From: JAVVPL01 sp036655775
GTDB taxonomy: Bacteria > Bacteroidota > Bacteroidia > Bacteroidales > P3
DNA: 23,319 nt
NCBI GenBank assembly: GCA_036655775.1
Contig: JAVVPL010000023.1
Span: 1-23,319, forward strand
Direction: 5' to 3'
Below are positions 17,185 through 23,071 of this stretch, one piece after another. A model generated the notes under the pieces. It saw nothing but the letters and a program-made list of their open reading frames with translations, was not told the DNA's origin and searched no databases. A program made the position numbers and the translations under genes. Numbering within the stretch: the first letter of the stretch is position 1; every line of letters starts with the position of its first letter.

Positions 17185-17277
17185 ATGTAAATAATTTTAA
17201 TAAATAGGTCATATTGAACTCCATGAGGTTTATTTTCATGCTCTTGGGCGAGCTTTTGAGCTCATGTTCGTTTCATA
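17179..17277 (-). repeat. Dispersed leader element, copy B (upstream of arsD)
   Basis: This segment of 99 bases is the partner of 7259-7356, with about three quarters of positions identical by eye. It ends at the arsD ATGAAA and starts with an orphan ATGAAACGA whose frame stops after four codons. CATGAG (17223-17228) and CTCATG (17261-17266) can pair around an inner GCTC/GAGC stem. It fills almost the whole gap between arsG and arsD, and so separates the two arsenic modules. Confidence 0.7.
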
Positions 17278-17289
17278 TTCATTTATGTT

Positions 17290-18006
17290 TTAAAAGTAAA
17301 AAATTATAGCATAATAAATACCTACCGCGATGAATAGCAAAGCGATAATAATGTTCATCCATTTTTGGAATACCTGCATGCGTTGATAAAATTTACCAAG
17401 ACTCGCTACACTATATGCTAATATCCATGCGACAATACTAACAGGCAAGCCTGTGGCGATGGCAAAAACAACAGGTAGAAGTAAGCCTCCCGTTTCGGCA
17501 GCAGACATGGGTATTAATATCCCAAAGTAAAAAACACCGCTGGTAGGACAGAAAGCTAAAGCAAAGAGTACTCCCAAAAACAAAGCTCCCAAACTACCTT
17601 TATTCTTTATTTTTTCGGAGTTTGTACCTGAGCCACTAAACCCGAATTTAGGCAGATTTAGCTTATTCCCAAAAAGCATAAACAATCCGATAAAAATAAG
17701 AGCAGGGGCGATAATCATCTCTCCATACTGGCTAATGGCTTTTTGAATAGCAAAAATACTAGCTCCTTTCCATAAAATCGGGATAAGAATAAAGCCAATA
17801 CCTGCGTAAGTAATAATTCGTCCAACGGTATAGAGTATTCCGTTCCAAAAAATGCGGTGACGACTCTCAATATCCTTACTAATATATCCAATGGCGGTAA
17901 TGTTGGTGGCCAAAGGACATGGGCTTATGGCAGTCAAAACACCCAATAAAAAGGCCGTAAATAATGGAATATTGCTATTTTCTAATAATGCCTGAAGAAA
18001 CTCCAT
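17290..18006 (-). CDS. arsG: ArsG-like permease (CcdA/DsbD-type membrane protein; organoarsenical efflux)
   Basis: A 238-residue inner-membrane protein with about six or seven hydrophobic segments. It has the CcdA/DsbD-like paired cysteines C30 in AISPCPLATNI and C153 in ALAFCPTSGVF. Alone it would be read as a cytochrome-biogenesis or thiol-transport protein. Its position directly after an ArsF-like lipoprotein and an ArsE-like mini-thioredoxin, under an ArsR regulator, matches the ArsEFG arrangement reported for resistance to nitroaromatic and aminoaromatic arsenicals. The ArsG role is therefore inferred from family resemblance plus context. It begins six bases after arsF. Confidence 0.8.
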   Translation of the reverse strand: MEFLQALLENSNIPLFTAFLLGVLTAISPCPLATNITAIGYISKDIESRHRIFWNGILYTVGRIITYAGIGFILIPILWKGASIFAIQKAISQYGEMIIAPALIFIGLFMLFGNKLNLPKFGFSGSGTNSEKIKNKGSLGALFLGVLFALAFCPTSGVFYFGILIPMSAAETGGLLLPVVFAIATGLPVSIVAWILAYSVASLGKFYQRMQVFQKWMNIIIALLFIAVGIYYAIIFYF

Positions 18007-18012
18007 AATCTG

Positions 18013-18447
18013 TTATTTTAAAAGACTCTCTATTTTTTTCTTCATTCCCACTTTAAATACCTCTGGCGAACTTTTAGCATAAGAAAATCCAAAATCAGTC
18101 ATATTGTTTTTACTTTCTTTCCCATCTTGCCACTTGTTAATGAAAAGAGATGACCACGTTACTTCATATTTATCGGCTATTTTTTCACCCTCTTTAGTTG
18201 ATATATCAATTACCCTAAAGACGATTTTTCCGTCTTTAAATGCTTGTGCAAAATCTTTTTCTATAACTTCCTTCGTTAAATTTTCAATCGCATTACAGGT
18301 CACACAACGTTGCTTTCCGTGAAAATAGAGTACTTCCACGAGTGCTTTTTGTGTGCCGTTAACCGCAGTTTTAAAATTGGCATTTTGCTTATTGCCACAC
18401 GAAGTCAAAGCTATCATTGCTATTAACGCAAATATCACTTTTTTCAT
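18013..18447 (-). CDS. arsF: ArsF-like thioredoxin-related lipoprotein
   Basis: A 144-residue protein with a lipoprotein signal peptide (MKKVIFALIAMIALTSC, lipobox cysteine C17), so probably anchored to a membrane on the periplasmic side. A CxxC pair, C48 and C51 in GKQRCVTCNA, follows a thioredoxin-like beta strand, VEVLYFHG. This fits the ArsF family, described as the partner of ArsE in reducing nitro groups of aromatic arsenicals. Redox shuttling between ArsG and a periplasmic substrate is inference. It lies 11 bases after arsE and six before arsG, forming a tight operon. Confidence 0.8.
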   Translation of the reverse strand: MKKVIFALIAMIALTSCGNKQNANFKTAVNGTQKALVEVLYFHGKQRCVTCNAIENLTKEVIEKDFAQAFKDGKIVFRVIDISTKEGEKIADKYEVTWSSLFINKWQDGKESKNNMTDFGFSYAKSSPEVFKVGMKKKIESLLK

Positions 18448-18458
18448 CGTTTTATACT

Positions 18459-18692
18459 TTACTTGGTTAATAATTCTTTCACCTCAGACAAGGTCAATAC
18501 TTTGCCTGTAGATAGTATTTTTTCATTGACCACCAAAGCAGGTAATCCCAAAATATTATATTCCATAATTTTCAAAATATCCTGTTCTTTAATAAGTGTC
18601 GCTTCTAAATTTAGTTCGGCAATTGCCTTTTCAACCGTTGCATAGAGCATTTTACAATTGGGACATCCAGTCCCCAAAATTTTAATTTCCAT
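18459..18692 (-). CDS. arsE: ArsE-like mini-thioredoxin (redox-active disulfide protein)
   Basis: A 77-residue, single-domain thioredoxin-fold protein with the active-site pair C10 and C13 in LGTGCPNCKML and the cis-proline loop in LGLPALVVN. The domain matches the thioredoxin_3/small disulfide reductase family and has no signal peptide, so it is cytoplasmic. Its place as the first gene before arsF and arsG supports the ArsE assignment; an independent thiol-redox role cannot be excluded. It has its own promoter overlapped by an ArsR-type operator. Confidence 0.8.
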   Translation of the reverse strand: MEIKILGTGCPNCKMLYATVEKAIAELNLEATLIKEQDILKIMEYNILGLPALVVNEKILSTGKVLTLSEVKELLTK

Positions 18693-18712
18693 AGTATGTT
18701 ATTCTATATTCG

Positions 18713-18735
18713 TAATTCGCAAAACTACGAACAAT
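18713..18735 (-). promoter_or_regulatory. Second ArsR-type operator over the arsE -7 box
   Basis: The plus strand shares TTCGCAAAnnTACGAACAAT with the arsR operator, 18 fixed positions being identical. The spacer CAAAACTA (18720-18727) reads TAGTTTTG on the minus strand, a TAnnTTTG -7 box. The left half-site is imperfect (TAATTCG). No clean -33 TTTG was seen. Confidence 0.65.
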
Positions 18736-18753
18736 TGTTTTAAAAAAAAACTT

Positions 18754-19083
18754 TTATTCGCAATGTATTTCGCCATGTATACATTCTGATGCAAAAAAAT
18801 CATAAAATAAGTTCTTCGCCAAATTCCAATTTTTCATATTCACACAATATCTTACTTTCGGGGGTTCTATTTCTCCTTGTATTAAACCAGCATCCTTTAG
18901 TTCTTTCAGGTGTTGAGATACAGTTGCCTTGGCAATCGGTAACTCATCATGTATATCACCGAAAAAACAACTATCTTGATTCGCCAAAAATTCCATAATC
19001 GTAATTCGTGCAGGATGTCCTAATGCCTTGGCAAAACGAGCTAATTGTTCATTATCTACTGTATAATCTCTTTTCTTTTTCAT
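18754..19083 (-). CDS. arsR: ArsR/SmtB-family repressor
   Basis: A 109-residue winged-helix repressor of the ars genes, released by trivalent arsenicals. The helix-turn-helix region reads LPIAKATVSQHLKELKDAGL (48-67). The classical ELCVCDL ligand motif is missing; the equivalent stretch is DSCFFGDI, with one cysteine, C39. Other cysteines are C80 in the wing and C101 and C108 in the C-terminal tail (ECIHGEIHCE). The arsenic site is therefore probably built differently, perhaps from C39 with tail cysteines. It is divergent from nothing: it reads in the same direction as the genes it is thought to control, with a 61-base operator-containing gap before arsE. Confidence 0.94.
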   Translation of the reverse strand: MKKKRDYTVDNEQLARFAKALGHPARITIMEFLANQDSCFFGDIHDELPIAKATVSQHLKELKDAGLIQGEIEPPKVRYCVNMKNWNLAKNLFYDFFASECIHGEIHCE

Positions 19084-19091
19084 GCTGTTTA

Positions 19092-19131
19092 TATTGTTCG
19101 CAAAGTTACGAACAATAATTGAAAAAACAAA
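19092..19131 (-). promoter_or_regulatory. arsR promoter embedded in an ArsR operator
   Basis: Perfect nine-base half-sites TATTGTTCG (19092-19100) and CGAACAATA (19109-19117) flank an eight-base spacer. On the minus strand that spacer is TAACTTTG, a -7 box, and TTTG (19128-19131) lies 19 bases upstream of it. A repressor on the palindrome would cover the -7 box directly. Confidence 0.8.
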
Positions 19132-19266
19132 AAAATACGCATTTAAATCATTATATATAAATTAGCTAATTCATAATCTTGTTATAGACAGTACCATTCT
19201 TTGCATCTAAATAATTATTATTCTCATTCCCACTTAGAAACGGGGAACCTAAATTAGACAAGTTCG

Positions 19267-19488
19267 TTATGGAATCCATAGACCACTTTCTTTAGCCTCG
19301 AATTCAACCATTTGGTTTATTTCTTTTTCGCGGAGAACTCCCTCTCTACCCTCTCTCTCCTTCTCCTTGCGATGCATTTCTTGATGCCTCTTCAACTCTT
19401 CTTCGTAATTGATTGGCGTTTTCATTTCGGCTATCTTCTTCAGACAGCGCTCCGTACTCTCTTTGTGAAACTGATTCAAGTATTCCAT
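19267..19488 (-). CDS. Small charged hypothetical protein
   Basis: Not recognised. From the ATG at 19488 the frame encodes 73 residues, very rich in E and K (NYEEELKRHQEMHRKEKERE), probably helical, ending ESGLWIP. The frame extends 15 codons further upstream to another ATG at 19533, but the inner start sits 19 bases after the stop of the preceding broken frame and fits an operon-like arrangement better. No signal peptide or membrane segment. It lies between arsR and the tRNA fragment, in a region that looks like mobile-element debris. Confidence 0.4.
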   Translation of the reverse strand: MEYLNQFHKESTERCLKKIAEMKTPINYEEELKRHQEMHRKEKEREGREGVLREKEINQMVEFEAKESGLWIP

Positions 19489-19507
19489 TTTCTTTTTGTT
19501 TATCCCT

Positions 19508-19808
19508 CTATAAAAGTAATGAATTATCATCATCCTGCAAAAGATTTTTATTATTTTTCTCTACGACAACATCTTGTTTTCCTCTTGTATCTGCACATAT
19601 AAAAGGAGCATTATCGGAATATAATACATCTCCTACATCTATGTGTGTGATTGTTTAGAACTTCTTCTTGCTCATTTTTAGCCTCGTTTTCTCGAACTGT
19701 TTTTCTAAAAGCATCTATTGCACCATTACACTTAGTTTGTGAATATACAATATCTCTAATTGCTTTTATTTTTTGCGTATATTTTATAGTTCCCAAATTA
19801 GCATTTTT
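19508..19808 (-). pseudogene. Frameshifted remnant of an unrecognised gene
   Basis: Two overlapping minus-strand frames read like pieces of one protein. The first (open from 19808, no ATG, stop at 19611) includes KYTQKIKAIRDIVYSQTKC and AIDAFRKTVRENEAKNEQEE. The second (19654-19508, no in-frame ATG) reads THIDVGDVLYSDNAPFICAD and continues to a stop 19 bases before the next ORF. Neither has a normal start, and the switch would need a shift near 19650-19665. I recognise no family. The 5' end stops short of the tRNA terminator, so the head of the gene is missing. Confidence 0.4.
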
Positions 19809-19835
19809 TTATAAATTTAGCAGCATAATATCCAT

Positions 19836-19866
19836 AAAAAAAGCCTCCCGATCCCTCGGAAGGCTT
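19836..19866 (-). terminator. Rho-independent terminator downstream of the tRNA-Lys fragment
   Basis: On the minus strand AAGCCTTCC pairs with GGGAGGCTT (one G-U pair) around the loop GAGGGATC, followed by a run of T. It lies 12 bases beyond the tRNA 3' end, as expected for a native tRNA terminator. Confidence 0.85.
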
Positions 19867-19878
19867 ATCCCTGTTAAG

Positions 19879-19925
19879 TGTCCTCGCGGGGATTCGAAGC
19901 CCGGGCCCAATGATTAAGAGTCATT
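19879..19925 (-). tRNA. 3' fragment of tRNA-Lys(CTT): probable attachment site of an integrated element
   Basis: Reading the minus strand from 19925: a complete anticodon arm (AATGA, loop CTCTTAA with anticodon CTT, TCATT), a variable loop, a T arm with loop TTCGAAT, the 3' acceptor strand CGAGGAC and discriminator A. No CCA is encoded. The D arm and 5' acceptor strand are absent; beyond 19926 the sequence is AT-rich and unrelated. One T-stem pair is C-C, a mismatch. A truncated 3' tRNA half next to a tyrosine integrase gene is the classic mark of tRNA-targeted integration. It is not expected to be a functional tRNA. Confidence 0.85.
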
Positions 19926-19926
19926 C

Positions 19927-20115
19927 AAAAATATGTTTTCCAATAGTATTTGTATTTTTATAAATTCTTATTACTTCCTTTTATTTATAGGTATTTCAGA
20001 AGATTTGATACTGTGTAAATTTTTCTTATTTTTTCGATTTTAGACAAAAGTTGTATGCAAATTGTATGCAAATTTTCAAAATGTAGTATCTTTATACTCA
20101 AAATAAAAAAGGATT
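19927..20115. other. AT-rich element end between the attachment site and the integrase
   Basis: No gene seen. It holds a perfect 11-bp direct repeat and the leader of the integrase pseudogene. By position this is the terminus of the integrated element, where integrase arm sites would be expected. Confidence 0.5.
20051..20072 (+). repeat. Two adjacent 11-bp direct repeats, possible integrase arm sites
   Basis: TTGTATGCAAA occurs twice in succession (20051-20061 and 20062-20072), about 125 bases from the tRNA fragment and 45 bases before the integrase start. Position and direct orientation fit arm-type binding sites of a tyrosine integrase, but nothing else proves this. Confidence 0.45.
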
Positions 20116-21163
20116 ATGCTTAGTCAAAAATATTCTCGCACAGGGGTAACGATTACCATTGTTTGTGATCAAAGAAGAGTAAAGAAAAACGAAAAATATC
20201 TGGTAAAATTATGCGTATGCTTGAATCGTAAACAACGATATTTTCCTACTGGTATCGCGCTTTCTCTCGAGGAATGGGATACGATTCACAACAGCAAAAA
20301 AGCCGATTTAATTAAGGTGTGAAATCAGATTATACAAGCTTTTCAAAAAATGGAACATCATGTGGATGACCTTTTGGATAAAGGGAATTTTGATTTTTTG
20401 CTTTTGGGTACACGGCGTAAAAGTTCGTCCGAGCCGAGTGTTACCGAGTCTTTTCAAGCCAAGATAACAAGTTTACAAGAGGCAGAAGCCTTTACTACTG
20501 CTAATAGTTATCGGATCGCCCTTCATAGTTTTGAGGATTATTTTTGAAATAACATACGCTATTCCGATATAAATATTGAATCTTTGAAAGCCTACGAAAA
20601 GAAAATGATTGCAAACGGGAAAAGCTATACTACGGTAGGTATTTACATGCGATGCCTGCGTACAATTCTAAACGAGGCCATTCGCACGGGATTTCTTGAG
20701 GCAAGAGCCTATCCTTTCGGGCGGGGAAAATACGAAATTCCCGTGAGTGAAGGTCGTAAAATGGCGTTGAAACTTTCGCAAATCAAGGAAATTTTAGACC
20801 ATCCGGATGCTAATGAAACCATGCAAGAGTATCGAAATTTATGGCTATTTTCCTGCCTTTGTAACGGTGCGAATTTTAATGATATTTTACGACTAAAATA
20901 TGAAAATATCAAAGGAGAAGAAATTTGTTTTTATCGAGGCAAAACATTGCACACTTTCAAAAAGAAAAAAGAGATTATGGTTTATCTGACACCTCCGATG
21001 GAAGCGATTATAAAGAAATGGGGCAATAAACCGGATCTTCCGTCAAAATATATCTTTCGTTTTTTGAATGGGTGCAGCGATCCTAAAAACTACCGAAAAT
21101 TATTTGGCCAGTTTTGAGACCGAAGAACGAAAGAAGAATGCGGATTTACTGACGGCGTTTTAA
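20116..21163 (+). pseudogene. Decayed tyrosine recombinase (integrase) with two nonsense codons and an internal deletion
   Basis: One frame carries a Bacteroidota-type phage/transposon integrase: an N-terminal arm-binding domain (from MLSQKYSRTG), a SAM-like core-binding domain (SYRIALHSFEDYF to GIYMRCLRTILNEAI), and the start of the catalytic domain (YRNLWLFSCLCNGANFNDIL, then KYIFRFLNGCSDPKNYRK). It is interrupted by in-frame TGA codons at 20320 and 20545. After 21099 the frame changes and resumes as TTENYLASFETEERKKNADL, ending at TAA 21161. The piece between, normally holding the H-x-x-R and second-histidine motifs, is missing; the TENYL tyrosine remains. The enzyme cannot be active. Confidence 0.92.
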
Positions 21164-21173
21164 CATTTTTAGT

Positions 21174-21181
21174 TACCTTTG
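21174..21181 (+). promoter_or_regulatory. Possible -7 box for the YhcG-type gene
   Basis: TACCTTTG fits TAnnTTTG and lies 27 bases before the start codon, just after the integrase remnant ends. No matching -33 TTTG was found at the right distance. Confidence 0.45.
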
Positions 21182-21208
21182 TAAACAAATTAATAAAGCT
21201 ATCATTAT

Positions 21209-22300
21209 ATGAGCAAATTAATAAAAACAGATATAGAATACAAGCAGTGGCTTGTTGAGATAAAAGAACAAATCCGCAATTCTCAAATCAAGGCGGTCTT
21301 ATCGGTTAATGCTGGTATGCTCGCCCTATATTTTGATTTAGGGAAACGTATAGAAATAACTAAAGCAGACAGTAAATGGGGTAGCGGATTTTTTGCTTCT
21401 TTAAGTGCTGATTTGAGGGAAGAATTTTCGGATATTGAAGGGTTTTCAGAAACCAACCTGAGATACATGAAAAGATTTTATAATTTTTATTCTCAATGTT
21501 TTACAATTCCGCCCCAGCTTGGGGCGGAATTAGAAACAATGCCAAATCCAAATTCTCCCCAAGCTGGGGAGAATTTGAAAAATTTCATCTTTTCTATTCC
21601 TTGGGGGCATCAAAAATACCTGATAGACAAATGTAAAAACATCAAAAAAGCACTATTCTACATCCAAAAAGTACGAGAAAACGGTTGGAGTCGAAGCCTG
21701 TTAATTAACTTTTTTGAAACAGATCTTTTTGAAAGAGAGGGATCTGCTATTAGCAATTTTTCACTGCATTTACCTGCACCGCAAAGCGATTTGGCGCAGC
21801 AAGCCCTTAAAGATCCTTATAATTTCGGTTTTTTATCCATGAGAAAAGGTTATAACGAAAGAGAATTAGAAGATGCCTTGACCACTAATATCACCAAATT
21901 TTTACTTGAATTAGGGAGCGGGTTTTCTTATATCGGTCGTCAGCAACGCATTCAAGTAGGTGAAAAAGAATTTTTTATAGACTTATTATTCTACCACATA
22001 AAATTACGTTGTTTTATTGTGGTAGAATTAAAAACAGGAGAATTCAAAGCCGAATATGTAAGTAAATTGGGTTTATATGTCTCTGCGATCAATCACCAAT
22101 TAAAACAGGCATCGGATCAACCTACCATAGGTTTATTGATTTGCAAAAGTAAAGATGCCGTAGTGGCTCAATATACATTGGAATCATCCTCTCATCCTAT
22201 CGGAATTTCAGAATATCAACTCCAAAAACTGTATCCCAAAAAATTAGAAAATGCGATTCCGAGCATTGACGAATTGGAACAGGAATTGAATGAAAATTAA
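21209..22300 (+). CDS. YhcG-type PDDEXK nuclease domain protein (DUF1016)
   Basis: A 363-residue protein with the DUF1016 N-terminal region (about 11-170, including LRYMKRFYNFYS and IPWGHQKYLIDKCK) and a C-terminal PD-(D/E)xK-like domain. D258 in FFIDLLFYH and the E273-x-K275 pair in IVVELKTGEF form the predicted catalytic site. Members are common near mobile elements and restriction loci, and are thought to act on DNA (role not firmly established). Here it directly follows the integrase remnant, so it is probably cargo of the integrated element. Residues 99-123 (PPQLGAE and SPQAGE motifs) are encoded by two strong palindromes and lie just before the conserved PWGH motif. Length is otherwise normal. 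Confidence 0.93.
   Translation: MSKLIKTDIEYKQWLVEIKEQIRNSQIKAVLSVNAGMLALYFDLGKRIEITKADSKWGSGFFASLSADLREEFSDIEGFSETNLRYMKRFYNFYSQCFTIPPQLGAELETMPNPNSPQAGENLKNFIFSIPWGHQKYLIDKCKNIKKALFYIQKVRENGWSRSLLINFFETDLFEREGSAISNFSLHLPAPQSDLAQQALKDPYNFGFLSMRKGYNERELEDALTTNITKFLLELGSGFSYIGRQQRIQVGEKEFFIDLLFYHIKLRCFIVVELKTGEFKAEYVSKLGLYVSAINHQLKQASDQPTIGLLICKSKDAVVAQYTLESSSHPIGISEYQLQKLYPKKLENAIPSIDELEQELNEN
21505..21531 (+). repeat. Palindrome 1 inside the YhcG-type gene
   Basis: AATTCCGCCCCA and its exact reverse complement flank a three-base loop GCT, giving a 12-bp perfect hairpin within the coding frame. Confidence 0.95.
21549..21577 (+). repeat. Palindrome 2 inside the YhcG-type gene
   Basis: CAAATTCTCCCCA and its exact reverse complement flank the loop AGC, giving a 13-bp perfect hairpin. 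Its 13-base core CCCCAAGCTGGGG is the reverse complement of the core of palindrome 1. Confidence 0.95.
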
Positions 22301-22346
22301 ACGAAGACTTGTGAGTCTCTGTCGCCAAATTGAGAGAAGAATTCAT

Positions 22347-22362
22347 AATTTTAGCTAAAATT
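22347..22362. promoter_or_regulatory. 16-bp perfect palindrome before the unknown gene
   Basis: AATTTTAGCTAAAATT is self-complementary and lies seven bases before the ATG at 22370. It may be an operator; being AT-only apart from the central GC, it could also be chance. Confidence 0.35.
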
Positions 22363-22369
22363 TATACTT

Positions 22370-23071
22370 ATGAATAAGACAAATGAGATAGACAAACACA
22401 TTAGTGAGAATTCCAAAGACTTTAATTTATGGATTAACGGAATTAATAATTATCTCGACTATAAGTACTCTGATAAAGAATTAGAGTCTAAAGAAGCTTG
22501 GAAAATAACGTCTGAATGTATAGATGTTTTTGCAGACATTATCGAATTATGTATCAAATATGGAAAATTTAGAGACAACTGGGATTACAATCATTTTTAT
22601 CAAAATATTTACGGACCGGAGTTAATTATCAGGTCCTTGAAAACAGAGACAGAATATCGACTAGGTATTGATAATGAAGGAATCTATCTGTCCACAAGTT
22701 TAAGATTCAATGAAAATCTACGATATATGGATGACGATTATTGGAGATCTGTACTAAACCTATCCGATTTCAGTGGATTTATTTATAATGAATATGAGTT
22801 TGTTAGCACTGAAAGGGTCAAGAAATTTCCAGAGCTTTTTAACGCGAATAAAAGCATAATTTATAGAATTCTACGAAAGTATTTATTTGATTCTACAGAT
22901 ACGAACTCAAACTATCCTCACGGCAGTGTTGGTGAATTTAAAATATATTGTTCCCTAAGTGAAGATTTTGAGGAATGTGTAAAGCGATTTTGTTTAGCAT
23001 TCAAAATAATGTATCAGCTGAATTATAAACTGTGGAAAGTATCCGATTTAAAAAGCAAGAAAAAAATATGA
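22370..23071 (+). CDS. Unrecognised 233-residue cytoplasmic protein
   Basis: No family recognised. The protein is soluble-looking, rich in aromatic and acidic residues (WDYNHFYQNIYG, MDDDYWRSVLNLSDFSGF), with no signal peptide or membrane helix and a lysine-rich end. It reads in the same direction as the YhcG-type gene, 69 bases after it, and its stop overlaps by four bases (ATGA) with the next open frame. The normal composition and length suggest a real gene. Being element cargo beside a nuclease-like gene, a role in defence or element maintenance is possible but unsupported. It ends with TGA. Confidence 0.75.
   Translation: MNKTNEIDKHISENSKDFNLWINGINNYLDYKYSDKELESKEAWKITSECIDVFADIIELCIKYGKFRDNWDYNHFYQNIYGPELIIRSLKTETEYRLGIDNEGIYLSTSLRFNENLRYMDDDYWRSVLNLSDFSGFIYNEYEFVSTERVKKFPELFNANKSIIYRILRKYLFDSTDTNSNYPHGSVGEFKIYCSLSEDFEECVKRFCLAFKIMYQLNYKLWKVSDLKSKKKI

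Noticed and set aside
19879..19925. Functional tRNA-Lys
   Set aside because: The D arm and 5' acceptor strand are absent and the T stem has a mismatch; only the 3' part remains.
20116..21117. TGA recoding (tryptophan or selenocysteine) to rescue the integrase
   Set aside because: dpnA and the 22370-23071 gene end at TGA, and the integrase also has a frame-changing internal deletion, so simple decay explains it.
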